Shown here piece by piece: positions 1-9,700 of a stretch of 64,000 nt of DNA (positions are counted from its first letter, which is position 1; the number at the start of each line of letters is the position of its first letter). The translations under genes and the position numbers were made by a program. This DNA is from DASRBN01 sp035294305. GTDB lineage: Bacteria > Chloroflexota > Ktedonobacteria > Ktedonobacterales > Ktedonobacteraceae. The stretch covers positions 1-64,000 of the forward strand of contig DATGLD010000038.1 of the NCBI GenBank assembly GCA_035294305.1. The letters run 5' to 3'. The notes beneath the pieces are model-generated. The model had not been told where the DNA came from. It saw only the letters and a program-made list of their open reading frames with translations, and did not search any database.

Positions 1-315
1 CTCATGAGAAGCATAGATGGTGTTGCCGACACATTCCTCTTTCACGGATCCGAAAAAACGCTCCCTCGCTGCATTATCCCAACAATTGCCTGTGCGTGAC
101 ATACTGACCACAATCCCGGCTTGTTCTAAACTCAGGCGATATGCTCGTGAAGTATACTGGCTTCCTCGATCACTGTGATGCAGGAGTCCAGCCTCGGGGT
201 GGCGGCGAGAAAGCAGGCAAAATACCAGTTCCGCTTCAAGATGCAAAAATTCATCTTTTACAGATGATGCAACTTGCCAGGAGATGAAAAGATTTCTAGC
301 CGATATGATATGGTG
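1..315 (-). pseudogene. IS3-family transposase (OrfB) fragment
   Basis: The minus strand reads open from the window edge up to a stop at 316-318 and encodes the integrase-core end of an IS3/IS150-type transposase. Visible motifs are HHSDRGSQYTS, which carries the second catalytic Asp of the DDE triad, and CWDNAARERFFGSVKEE, which carries the third acidic residue. The N-terminal part with the first Asp is missing: upstream of the stop the frame no longer resembles the family. No start codon or terminal repeats are visible, so this is a truncated, probably inactive copy that continues past the left edge. The family assignment rests on the motifs; whether the part outside the window is intact cannot be seen. 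Confidence 0.85.
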
Positions 316-447
316 CTATTCCCTGCTTGCGTTGTTAGTCAATACGTTTCCATGTTCAACCCCCTCAATTGCTTGGATTGTCACGATCTCTATTGATTCC
401 CTAACCGTGGTCGCGGCCAGGCAGCCATCTCAGTTGGACAACTGGAC

Positions 448-521
448 GCCGGAGATGCTTCACTGCTCAGCATGACATGCCTCCGGAGGCATGTCATGCT
501 GAGCAGTGAAGCATCTCCGGC
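448..521. repeat. Perfect 74-bp palindrome
   Basis: Arms 448-484 and 485-521 are exact reverse complements over 37 bp with no loop. The arms carry the core TGCTGAGCAGTGAAGCATC. It lies between the transposase relic and the dehydrogenase operon promoter. It may be a REP-like or mobile hairpin, or a strong terminator hairpin, although no T-run follows on either strand. The stretch 316-692 otherwise holds no convincing gene; only the promoter at 554-583 was recognised. Confidence 0.9.
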
Positions 522-553
522 TGGCTTCCGGGTAATCACCGGCGCAATCTCAC

Positions 554-583
554 TTGACACCCTTTCTCTCTGCGTGCTAGCAT
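554..583 (+). promoter_or_regulatory. Sigma70-like promoter of the E1/E2 operon
   Basis: TTGACA at 554-559 and TAGCAT at 578-583 are separated by 18 bp. They lie about 110 bp before the E1 alpha start, which has its own AAGGAAGG ribosome binding site. Predicted from consensus match only. Confidence 0.5.
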
Positions 584-692
584 GAACGCAGAACTACTCA
601 AGTGAGACTCAACTGCGCGGCCCACCATGACACGGCTGTCAGATTACAAGCGGGCAGTATGCAGCTAACATAGCAGAAAAGGAAGGAACATT

Positions 693-1811
693 ATGGGATT
701 GGGGCGGGAAGACCTCCTGCAAGTCTACTATTTTATGCGCCTCACGCGGGCTATGGAAGACCGCACGAGAACGTTATTTTTGCAGGGGCGGGTCGTGGGG
801 GGAGTATACACCGCTCAGGGGCATGAGGCCACGACTGTGGGTGCAGCGATGATGCTGGGAAAAGATGACTTTATTGTGCCGCAGCATCGCGACCTCGGCA
901 TGCACCTGGTGCGTGGCACATCTCCACGCGCCGTGATGTGCCAGTGGCTGGCGCGTGGCAATTCTCCCACGCTGGGACGCGATGGACAATTGCACATCGG
1001 CGATATCCATCATGGCATCGCGCCGAGCATCAGCATGTTGGGCGAATCACTGCCCGTCGCATGCGGTATTGGACTTACTATGAAAATGCGCAAGCGTTCG
1101 ACGATTGTGCTGGCCGGCTTCGGAGATGGAGCAGCCAATACCGGCCCATTCCATGAGGCCCTGAATTTTGCTTCGGTGCAGAAACTGCCCATCGTCTTCC
1201 TCATCGAAAATAATGGCTATGCCTACTCCACGCCGAATAATAAGGAATTTGCCATCGAGAATCTTGCGGACCGCGCCGTGGCCTATGGCATACCGGGTGA
1301 GACAGTCGATGGCAATGATGTGCTGGCGGTAATAGAGGCGGTCGAGCGAGCCATAGCACATGTTCGGAGCGGCAAAGGACCTGCGCTGCTGGAATGCAAA
1401 ACATTTCGCGTGCGTGGGCATTCCGAAGCAGATAAGGCCGACTACGTGCCCAAAGAACTGCTTGCCGAATGGTTGAAAAAAGACCCCATCCAGCGTTTCG
1501 AACGCTACTTGAGCGAGCAGGGTATCTTGACGCCGGAAAACAAGGCCGAAATCGAGCAAAAAGTCAAGGCAGTGGTTGATGATGCCGTGCGGTTTGCGGA
1601 AGAGAGTCCGGCGCCTGACCCTGCAACGGTTGCCGATTATATCTTTGCTCCCGACGGGCCAATTGCCATTGTCGGCGAACCTGGGGCCAGTGATTCCCAC
1701 TACGTCAATGCAATAGATACACGCACGGGTGAACCTTTTACCACCATCTCAAATGCCCCGGCGCAGTTGCATGCGCCGAAAACTGTACCCGAGGAGGTTG
1801 GACGGAGATGA
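693..1811 (+). CDS. 2-oxoacid (pyruvate/acetoin-type) dehydrogenase E1 alpha
   Basis: The product (372 aa) is the thiamine-diphosphate-binding alpha subunit of a 2-oxoacid dehydrogenase E1, which decarboxylates the 2-oxoacid and passes the acyl group to lipoyl-E2. The ThDP/Mg motif runs from GDGAANTG (residues 144-151) to ENN (172-174), and the HRD at 65-67 and RGHSEADK near 242 fit the family. Length is normal. A good Shine-Dalgarno (AAGGAAGG) precedes the ATG. The stop overlaps the E1 beta start by 4 bases, which implies translational coupling. Family members act on pyruvate, branched-chain 2-oxoacids or acetoin. The sequence alone does not settle the substrate, so no symbol is given. Confidence 0.93.
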   Translation: MGLGREDLLQVYYFMRLTRAMEDRTRTLFLQGRVVGGVYTAQGHEATTVGAAMMLGKDDFIVPQHRDLGMHLVRGTSPRAVMCQWLARGNSPTLGRDGQLHIGDIHHGIAPSISMLGESLPVACGIGLTMKMRKRSTIVLAGFGDGAANTGPFHEALNFASVQKLPIVFLIENNGYAYSTPNNKEFAIENLADRAVAYGIPGETVDGNDVLAVIEAVERAIAHVRSGKGPALLECKTFRVRGHSEADKADYVPKELLAEWLKKDPIQRFERYLSEQGILTPENKAEIEQKVKAVVDDAVRFAEESPAPDPATVADYIFAPDGPIAIVGEPGASDSHYVNAIDTRTGEPFTTISNAPAQLHAPKTVPEEVGRR

Positions 1812-2791
1812 GCGAAGTGACGTACCTGGAAGCCATTAGCCAGGCCATTCGTGAAGAGATGCGGCGCGACGAGGCCGTTTTCCTGCTTGGCGAGGATGTA
1901 GGAACCTATGGCGGCGCGTTCAAGGTGAGCGCCGGTTTCCTCGAAGAGTTCGGGCCGGAGCGCGTCATCGATACACCGATGTCGGAGGCCGCTATTATCG
2001 GTTCCGCGGTTGGTGCAGCCTTAATGGGTATGCGCCCCATTGCCGAGATGCAGTTCATCGACTTCATCGCCAGCGGCTTCGACCAGATCATCAACATGGC
2101 GAGTAAGATGTACTGGCGCTCCGGTATGCCCGTGCCAATGGTCGTTCGCGGCCCCTCCGGTGGGGGAACGAAAGGCGGCCCTTTCCATTCGGCGAGTCCG
2201 GAGGCCTGGTTTTTCCATACACCAGGCATCAAGGTAGTTGTGCCCGCGACGGCATATGATGCCAAGGGGCTGTTGAAAGCGGCCATTCGCGATAATAATC
2301 CCGTGCTGTACCTCGAACATAAATTGCTCTATCGCATGCCGGAATTGCGCGAGGAACTGCCCGCCGAAGACTACGTTGTGCCGATAGGCAAGGCCGTCGT
2401 GCGCCGTGAGGGGCAGGATATGACCATCCTGACCTACGGAGCGATGGTACACCAGTCTCTGAAGGCGGCGCAAACCCTGGAAGAAGAGGATGATCTGGAG
2501 GTCGAGGTGCTCGACCTGCGGAGCCTGGCGCCACTCGACCGCGAGGCCATCCTGGAGTCGGTGAAGCGCACGAACAAGGTACTGATTGTGCATGAAGACA
2601 CGCTAACAGGCGGTATCGGAGCCGAACTGGCTGCCATCCTGTCCGAGGATCTATTCGAGTACCTGGATGGTCCGATTACGCGCGTAGCCGCGCCGGACGC
2701 GCCGTTTCCCTACGCGCCTCCCCTGGAGGCCGCGTATTTGCCCGACGAAGAGAAAATTCTCACGGCGGCGCGGAAGCTGGCAGCGTATTAG
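1808..2791 (+). CDS. 2-oxoacid dehydrogenase E1 beta
   Basis: The product (327 aa) is the beta subunit of the E1 heterotetramer. It has the N-terminal pyrimidine-binding fold, with GEDVGTYGGAFKVSAG around residues 28-43 and DTPMSEAAIIGSAVGAA around 56-72, and the C-terminal transketolase domain (LIVHEDTLTGGIGAELAA near 259). ATGA overlap with the preceding gene and 81 bp to E2 fit one transcript. The domain order and length are those of the standard PdhB/BkdB/AcoB family. Specificity within that family is not determined. Confidence 0.93.
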   Translation: MSEVTYLEAISQAIREEMRRDEAVFLLGEDVGTYGGAFKVSAGFLEEFGPERVIDTPMSEAAIIGSAVGAALMGMRPIAEMQFIDFIASGFDQIINMASKMYWRSGMPVPMVVRGPSGGGTKGGPFHSASPEAWFFHTPGIKVVVPATAYDAKGLLKAAIRDNNPVLYLEHKLLYRMPELREELPAEDYVVPIGKAVVRREGQDMTILTYGAMVHQSLKAAQTLEEEDDLEVEVLDLRSLAPLDREAILESVKRTNKVLIVHEDTLTGGIGAELAAILSEDLFEYLDGPITRVAAPDAPFPYAPPLEAAYLPDEEKILTAARKLAAY

Positions 2792-2872
2792 TAAGGGCGT
2801 ACCCTGGAGTGGTAAGCACGCTGTGAACATGATTATTTTTATGATCATAACTGACAAAGGAGTCACATTAAG

Positions 2873-4282
2873 ATGGCAACACCGGTGAAGATGCCACGAT
2901 TGGGTGAATCGGTGGCTGAGGGAACAGTAGCGAACTGGTTGAAAAAAGAGGGTGATTGGGTAGAGCGAGACGAGTCGCTGGCGGAAATCATTACCGATAA
3001 GATCAATGCCGAATTGCCCTCGCCCGTTGCGGGCCGGTTGACGAAGATTCTCGTCAAGGCCGACGAGACGGTGCCTGTAGGGGTCGATATCGCGCTCATC
3101 GAAGAAAATGCCGATGTCACAGCTTCTCCACCGGCTGAAGCTGCGCCCGGGCCGGACGCGGCTCCCGTGGAGACCCCCAATCAGGCGACCATACCGGTGA
3201 TAGAGCAACGGACCGTGGCTCCCGCTGGTGGCAATGGCGCAAGCGCAGTCCCGCAGCAGGCGCGTCCAGAACGTATAGGTGAGGAGGAGCGGCAGCGTAT
3301 CTCCCCCCTGGCGCGGCGATTGGCGCGCGAGCATGATATCGACCTGAATGCCATCGCGGGAACGGGCATTGGCGGGCGTGTGCGTAGAGACGATATTCTG
3401 GCATACATCGCGGCGCGGTCCCAGCGCGAGCCTGTCACTGCCGCGGCTGCCGTAACACAGGCGGCTGCACCCGCCAGGCCCGCGCCTCCTACGCCTCCAC
3501 CGCCTGCTGTGCCGTCAGCGCCATCCATGAAGCCAGAGCCTGCCCCGGCAGCCCCTCCTGCTCCAACGGTAGCGGGCGAGGATGAAGAGGTTGTGACGCC
3601 GAGCCGCATGCGACTGGCAATCGCCGAACACATGGTGCGCAGCAAGCGCACGTCTCCGCATGCCACGACAGTGGTCGAGGTCGATATGACCAACATCGCT
3701 AAATGGCTGGAGAAGCATAAGGATGAGTTTAAGAAACGCGAGGGCTATGGCATCAGCTTTGTCCCGTTCGTCATGAAGGCCGTATGTGAGGGTATCCGCC
3801 AGGTGCCACTGATGAACTCAAGCTGGACGGAAGACAACAAGATCATCATCAAGAAGCGCATCAATCTTGGTATCGCCGTCGCAACCGACCTGGGACTGGT
3901 TGTTCCGACCATCCACGACGCCGATCAATATACGATTGCGGGACTGGCAAAGCAGGTTGCGGCAGTTGCACAGCGCGCGCGTGCCAACAAGTTAACCATA
4001 CAGGACATGCAGGGCAGCACGTTTGTTGTGAATAATCCTGGCACATTTGGTACAATTATCTCAGTGCCAATTATCAATCAACCGCATGCCGGTATTCTAA
4101 GCATGGATGCGGTAGTCAAGCGGCCGGTTGTGATCGAGGATGACGCCATTGCTGTTCGCTCAATGATGTACCTGTGTCTATCCTTCGACCATCGCATTCT
4201 AGATGGTGCGGGCGCCGCGAGTTTCTTACAGGCAGTGCGCACCAAACTACAGAGTTACGGGCGAGAAATCGACGTGTATTAA
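2873..4282 (+). CDS. Dihydrolipoamide acyltransferase (E2)
   Basis: The product (469 aa) is the E2 core of the complex. Residues 1-78 form a lipoyl domain with the lipoylated lysine predicted at Lys43 in the ITDKINAE motif. A Pro/Ala-rich hinge follows. The peripheral-subunit-binding domain lies around 140-180 (ISPLARRLAREHDIDL...GRVRRDDI). A second Pro/Ala linker leads to the catalytic acyltransferase domain (about 235-469), which ends with DHRILDG (His440, Asp444). AAAGGAG precedes the start. There is one lipoyl domain, as in many bacterial branched-chain or pyruvate E2 proteins. Lipoyl synthase follows directly and could supply the cofactor. Confidence 0.94.
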   Translation: MATPVKMPRLGESVAEGTVANWLKKEGDWVERDESLAEIITDKINAELPSPVAGRLTKILVKADETVPVGVDIALIEENADVTASPPAEAAPGPDAAPVETPNQATIPVIEQRTVAPAGGNGASAVPQQARPERIGEEERQRISPLARRLAREHDIDLNAIAGTGIGGRVRRDDILAYIAARSQREPVTAAAAVTQAAAPARPAPPTPPPPAVPSAPSMKPEPAPAAPPAPTVAGEDEEVVTPSRMRLAIAEHMVRSKRTSPHATTVVEVDMTNIAKWLEKHKDEFKKREGYGISFVPFVMKAVCEGIRQVPLMNSSWTEDNKIIIKKRINLGIAVATDLGLVVPTIHDADQYTIAGLAKQVAAVAQRARANKLTIQDMQGSTFVVNNPGTFGTIISVPIINQPHAGILSMDAVVKRPVVIEDDAIAVRSMMYLCLSFDHRILDGAGAASFLQAVRTKLQSYGREIDVY

Positions 4283-4311
4283 TGCGCATTTGCCGGTGAC
4301 GTGGAAAATGT

Positions 4312-4350
4312 AGGGGCCGATTCATCGTGCCCACCGCCGATTCATCGGCC
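4312..4350. repeat. Intergenic repeat, GCCGATTCATCGGC family
   Basis: Two partly overlapping copies of GCCGATTCATCG lie between E2 and lipoyl synthase. The same core occurs at 18914-18937 and 27274-27297, and a variant (GAATCGGC, inverse orientation) lies near 38734-38742. The second copy here is a short palindrome (GCCGATTCATCGGC). Confidence 0.7.
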
Positions 4351-4365
4351 AAAGGGAAAACAACT

Positions 4366-5259
4366 ATGGCGACCATGATTCCGGAACGGCGCCCTGAGTG
4401 GCTCAGGGTACGCCCGCCAAAAGGAGAAAACTACGAGAACCTGCGGCAGTTGATGCGCAGCAAGGAGTTGCACACCGTCTGTGAGGAGGCGCGCTGCCCA
4501 AATATCGGTGAATGCTGGGGGCATAAAACAGCCACCTTCATGATCCTTGGGCGCATCTGCACGCGCAGCTGCGGCTTCTGCGCTGTGGAAACTGGTCGCC
4601 CAATCGGGCTCGACTGGGAGGAACCAAAGCGCGTCGCGGAAGCTGTGCAGAAGATGGGCCTGCGCCACGCCGTTGTGACCTCTGTCAATCGCGACGAGCT
4701 GAAGGATGGCGGCGCGGCCATTTTTGCCGCCACCATTCGCTGGATTCGCCGCCTGAACCCTGAATGCCGGGTCGAGGTGTTAACACCTGACTTCAAGGGT
4801 GTCTACGAGGCGTTGCAAGTAGTCATGGATGCAAGGCCCGATGTTTATAATCACAACGTTGAAACGATTCCTCGCCTCTACAAACGCGTGCGCCCGCAAG
4901 CCATCTACAAGCGCTCGCTGCAAGTATTGAAATGGGCTAAGGAGATGAATCCGACCGCTCCAACAAAATCAGGCTTTATGCTCGGCCTCGGCGAGACCTG
5001 GGACGAAATTATCGAAGTCATGCGCGACCTGCGCGAACATGATGTAGATATCCTGACAATAGGGCAATACCTGCGCCCATCGTTCCAGCATCTGCCTATC
5101 CAGCGCTATGTGCCGCTCGAAGAGTTTGCCGCCCTCAAAGCCGAAGGCAAGAAGATGGGCTTCCGTCACGTCGAATCGGGACCGTTTGTGCGCAGTTCAT
5201 ACCATGCTCACGAGCAGGCGGATGGCGCGACAAAGGAGATAAATGAAGACGACCGTTAA
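4366..5259 (+). CDS. lipA: Lipoyl synthase (radical SAM)
   Basis: LipA inserts two sulfurs into octanoyl groups bound to lipoyl domains, here plausibly those of the neighbouring E2. The 297-aa product has both iron-sulfur motifs: Cys39, Cys44 and Cys50 (auxiliary cluster, CEEARCPNIGEC) and Cys65, Cys69 and Cys72 (radical SAM CTRSCGFC). The start at 4366 is preferred because AAAGGG lies about 9 bases upstream and the family N-terminus begins there. A GTG at 4327 would add 13 residues made from the intergenic repeat. The 3' end overlaps the next gene by 17 bases. No lipB is nearby. Confidence 0.96.
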   Translation: MATMIPERRPEWLRVRPPKGENYENLRQLMRSKELHTVCEEARCPNIGECWGHKTATFMILGRICTRSCGFCAVETGRPIGLDWEEPKRVAEAVQKMGLRHAVVTSVNRDELKDGGAAIFAATIRWIRRLNPECRVEVLTPDFKGVYEALQVVMDARPDVYNHNVETIPRLYKRVRPQAIYKRSLQVLKWAKEMNPTAPTKSGFMLGLGETWDEIIEVMRDLREHDVDILTIGQYLRPSFQHLPIQRYVPLEEFAALKAEGKKMGFRHVESGPFVRSSYHAHEQADGATKEINEDDR

Positions 5260-6040
5260 CGACATCAATATAGCGTATGATGACCATGGCATAGGGTTGC
5301 CGGTGCTATTCTTGCACGCCTTTCCACTAAATCGAAATATGTGGGAAGGCGAATTGACGGCACTCCTCTTAGAAGAACGCTACCGGCTCGTCGCACTGGA
5401 TTGGCCGGGCTTCGGCGAGAGCGAGATCGCCGCCGATATCTCGACTATGGATGTCTTCGCGGACTATCTTGCCGGGTTAATGGATACGCTGGGAATGCAA
5501 TCCGCCGTCCTCTGTGGCCTTTCGATGGGAGGGTACGCGGCTTTTGCGTTTCTGCGTAAATATCCGCGGCGCGTAGCCGGGCTGATCCTGGCTGATACAA
5601 GGCCTGGAGCCGATACACTGGAGGCACAGGCCAATCGCGAGAATGTGGCACGCGTAGCCGAAACCCAGGGAACCGGCGCCATCGCCGATATGCAGATGCC
5701 GCGCCTGCTCTCGGACTATACACGCCAGCACCATCCCGAAGTTGAACTGCGCGTGCGCCAACTTATCAACGCGGCAACTCCCAGGGGCATCGCCGCCGCA
5801 TCGCGAGGCATGGCGCAGAGGGCCGATTCAACCGATCTGCTTCCCGGTATCGCCTGTCCCACGCTGGTAGTCGTTGGCGAACAAGACGCTTTGACACCGC
5901 CAGATGTAGCGCGGGACTATGCGGCAAAAATTCCCAACGCCTTATTTATCACTATACCGAACGCCGGCCATCTCTCGAATTTAGAGCAACCAGAAGCATT
6001 TCTTCAGGCTATTGGCGGTTTTTTGCGCGGCACATTTTGA
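5243..6040 (+). CDS. Alpha/beta hydrolase
   Basis: The product (265 aa) has the alpha/beta-hydrolase fold. The oxyanion region is FLHAFPLN (23-30), the nucleophile elbow GLSMGG holds Ser94, and the likely acid and base are Asp215 (GEQDALTPP) and His243 (NAGHLSNLEQPEAF). The sequence resembles 3-oxoadipate enol-lactonase-like and related esterases, but the substrate cannot be named. The gene begins inside the 3' end of lipA in another frame (17-base overlap, with GGAG just upstream), so it is probably the last gene of the dehydrogenase operon. No predicted export signal: cytosolic. Confidence 0.88.
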   Translation: MKTTVNDINIAYDDHGIGLPVLFLHAFPLNRNMWEGELTALLLEERYRLVALDWPGFGESEIAADISTMDVFADYLAGLMDTLGMQSAVLCGLSMGGYAAFAFLRKYPRRVAGLILADTRPGADTLEAQANRENVARVAETQGTGAIADMQMPRLLSDYTRQHHPEVELRVRQLINAATPRGIAAASRGMAQRADSTDLLPGIACPTLVVVGEQDALTPPDVARDYAAKIPNALFITIPNAGHLSNLEQPEAFLQAIGGFLRGTF

Positions 6041-6070
6041 ACTCAGGGTGGGGTGTAGGGACCAGATACT

Positions 6071-6134
6071 ACGTTTCCGATCAGATGAGTGCGAAGCGCT
6101 GGCTGCGGTCGAGCGGCGTTTCTGATCGGAATAC
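6071..6134. repeat. Imperfect inverted repeat
   Basis: CGTTTCCGATCAG at 6072-6084 pairs with CTGATCGGAATACG at 6121-6134 apart from one mismatch. The hairpin lies in the gap after the hydrolase and could terminate the dehydrogenase operon. No T-run is seen. Confidence 0.4.
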
Positions 6135-6202
6135 GACCACAGATCGCATCCGGGCGGGGTCCTCCCCTCCAATCGCCTCAATGAATAGAAAGAAATATCA
6201 GA

Positions 6203-6625
6203 GTGAATTGGATGAAACAGCCATTGCATTATCCAGGCAGGCATGTGCCAATTGTGCTGGTCGTGGACGATAATCCTGCCATTCGTGATATGGTCTCCTG
6301 GGCGCTCGAATTGGATGGCTATGAACCGGCGGAAGCTGCCGAGGGATTCGAAGCTCTGGCCTGGATTGATAATGCCGCGCGCGAAGGCCGCTATCCCGCT
6401 GTCATCCTGCTCGACCTCGCTATGCCCGGCATGAATGGCAACGCCTTCATCGACCGGTTACGAGCGCAATGGGAGGCGAAACATCCCTTGCCCGCTATCA
6501 TCGTTATTACTGCCGCTACTGAACAGCAGGATCAAAACGTGTTTCCGTCCCCCGTCAAACACGTCATTGTCAAGCCCTTTCACGTCCGCGACCTCCTGGA
6601 TGCTGTGCGCAAAGTGACAGACTAA
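6203..6625 (+). CDS. Single-domain response regulator (CheY-like)
   Basis: The product (140 aa) is a stand-alone receiver domain. The acidic pocket is VDDN (residues 21-24), the phosphoacceptor is Asp71 in LLDLAMPGMNG, the conserved Thr lies in VITAATE and the Lys in HVIVKPF. No output domain follows, so it must act through protein contacts. No histidine kinase is adjacent. The nearest histidine kinase in the window is at 47096-49636 and has its own receiver. The start is taken as GTG at 6203; an ATG at 6212 is possible. Confidence 0.88.
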   Translation: MNWMKQPLHYPGRHVPIVLVVDDNPAIRDMVSWALELDGYEPAEAAEGFEALAWIDNAAREGRYPAVILLDLAMPGMNGNAFIDRLRAQWEAKHPLPAIIVITAATEQQDQNVFPSPVKHVIVKPFHVRDLLDAVRKVTD

Positions 6626-6757
6626 AGTACTAGCTTTCTCCTCACTTTTTTCCAAATCCGCAGAAAAGCCCATGGCTGGCGTTCAAATCAGGTAGAATAT
6701 TCTGACCATTTTTGGCAACATTTGTAAATCCGCCCTGGTAGGTGAGAGAGGCTTAGT

Positions 6758-9700
6758 ATGAAAATACGTACCATCTATCCGATAGTGTTAGTACCAGTAT
6801 TATCCCTCGTAATCGTGGCCGCCTTATTGTTTCTTTATATCTCCCCATTTACGCATGCCACTACGGTGATACCACGTGTAAGCATGGCAAATACCGCCTC
6901 AGCAAACGCTATTTGTCAGGGGAATACGCATTGTACGTTCGTGTCCTCAACAGCGACCGGACAGTCAATCAACCTGGCGCTCGGCCTGAAATTGCGTAAC
7001 GCGGATAATCTTACTGCGTACCTGAAAGCGGTCACCGACCCGCAATCCATCTACTATCATCACTATCTCAATGCCGCCTCGTTTGACGCGCTGTATGCGC
7101 CGCTTCCCCAGAGCGAAGCTGCCATCGCCAGCTTTCTGCGCTCCTATGGCTTCAAAATCACCGCTACCTACTCCAATCACCTGCTCGTTGACGCCGTTGG
7201 CACCGTAGCCCAGGCGGAAGCGGCATTTCAGGTGCGGATCAATAATTATCGCACTGATAATGGACACCTCTTTTATGCCAATGCCGCCACTCCCACACTT
7301 CCGGCCAACGTCGCGCCTTTCGTCGCCTCGATAAGTGGATTGGACGATTCGATCCAATATTCGCGCCAGCCCATCACCCCGGGTGACGCCATCCTGCATA
7401 CCAGCGGTCAGAAACAAACGTCCCGGCAATCCACCGCTTGCCCGCAGCCCGGTTCGCCTACCTACCCCACCTCCTATGTACCCAAACAAATTGCTACCGC
7501 CTATGATTTTAACGGTTTTTACAACGCGGGCATGTATGGCGAAGGACAAACAGTTGGTCTGCTTGAACTCGATGGATTTTCGGCAAAAGACATTGCCACT
7601 TATACTGCCTGTTTCGGTGGAACACACACATTCATAAAGACTATCCCCATCGATGGATACAATGGAGTGGCGGGAGCGAATGCCGCCGAAGTCGAACTCG
7701 ACATCGAAACTGTGCTGGGACTCGCTCCGCATCTTTCCACCCTGCGCGTCTATGAGGCCTCAGCTAGCTCGCTGGCCGCCTATAACGACGCCTGGGCCCG
7801 TATCGTCAGCGATGTTACGCCGGTAGTAAGCACCAGCTGGGTCTTCTGCGAAGAGGCGCCCGGCATGTCCGGCGAAATCGCCCAGGAAAATATCTTCTTC
7901 CAGGCAGCCGCGGTCCAGGGACAAACGATCCTGGCCGCCAGCGGTGACTCCGGCGCATCAGGTTGCTACGACCCCAGGACCGGTCAGAATACACAACTCG
8001 CGGTGGACGACCCTGCCTCGCAACCCTACGTCACCGGCGTAGGCGGCACCACCCTGCGTATCAATTTCGACAACACCATTCAATCCGAGCAGGTATGGAA
8101 TGACCGTGCCATAAAAAATGGCGCCAGCGGCGGCGGCATCAGCCAGGTCTGGCCGATGCCCTCCTGGCAGCAAGGGCCTGGCGTCGCCAATGCCTACACC
8201 GACGGCTATCGTGAAGTTCCCGATGTTGCCCTTAATGCCGACCCGCAGACCGGCTACGACATCTATTGCAGCGTTGGTGGATGCGCGGGAAGCCATGGTT
8301 GGCAGGTCATCGGTGGCACCTCGGCAGCCGCTCCCGCCTGGGCCGCCATGGTCGCCCTCGCCAATCAGGCCTCCATCAAAGCCGGCGGCTTCCTGGAGGG
8401 CTTTCTGAACCCCGCCCTCTATGATATTGCCCATGGCGCCCCTGGCACATCCTATGCAGACGCCTTCCACGATGTCGTACCCGTCCAGGGCGGCGTCAAC
8501 AACAACGACTATGTTGGCGATGGCGGCGCCTATCCCGACACCACCACCTATGACCTCACCACCGGCTTAGGTTCCTTCGACGCCTACAAATTATCGCAAA
8601 ACCTCAATATCCTCGCCCAGGGAGCTCCACAGCAAAACGTCGCCACCAGCACCGTCTGGTACTTCGCCGAGGGCCGAGTCGGCGCCGATTTTCAGGAATT
8701 CCTCACCCTGGAAAATCCCGACCCCCTCCAGACCGCTCAGGTGCGCGTGCAGTATCTCTTCGAAGGGCACACCGGCCCCGCCATCATGCATAGCGTGCCA
8801 CCGCAGAGCCGCGCCACTGTCAACGTCAACCAGGACCTCCACATCCCTTATGCTGGCCCGGGCTATTCCATCTCCATGATCGTCACCTCTGTCAACCAGG
8901 TCGGCATCGTAGCGGAGCGTCCCATGTACTTCTCATGGCACGGCATCAATAGCGGCACCGACGCTCTCGGAGCCACAAAATTAGCCCAGGATTTCTACTT
9001 CGCCGATATAGAAACCGAGCGTAACTACTCCAGCTTCGTCACCATCCTCAATCCGCCCGGCGGCAAGACTGCTAACGTCACCGTCACCTACGTCGCCTCT
9101 GGTGGCCAGATCGGCACCACTACCATCGTCGTCCCTCCCGGCCAGCGCGGCACCACTAATCCCATCAATCTCGGCATCTTCCGTACCTGCGCCATGTACG
9201 TGCATTCCGACCAGCCCGTCGTCGTAGAGCGCCCCATGTACTTCACCACCGCCCGCGGCAACATCAATGGCCCCGTCACAGGCGCTGCCACCGTCGTCGG
9301 TACCCAGGCGCCTCAAAATGACTGGCTCTTCGCCGAAGGCTATACCGGCCCCAACTTCCATGAATACCTCGTGCTCGCCAACTTTGACCCCACCGTCACC
9401 GCCAACGCCACCGTCACACTTGAGTATAGCAATGGTCAGGTCTATCCCACCACCATTGCCGTCCCACCGCAGTCGCAGTACTTCTTTGACGTCAATGCCG
9501 CTTCCGCCGGCTTCCCGCAAAGCACCACCGAACTATCCGCCGAAGTCACTTCTGACTCTCCCATCGTCGTCCAGCGCCAGGAGTACTTCCGCTTCAATCA
9601 GAATATCCCCGGCGGCACCGACGTCATCGGCGAACCCGGCCCCGCTAAAACATCTTACAGCTTCGCCGAAGGGTTTACGGCCAGCGGATTCAACGAATTT

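Noticed and set aside
284..475. 63-aa plus-strand frame in the IS relic region
   Set aside because: It overlaps the transposase fragment and the palindrome and has no ribosome binding site.
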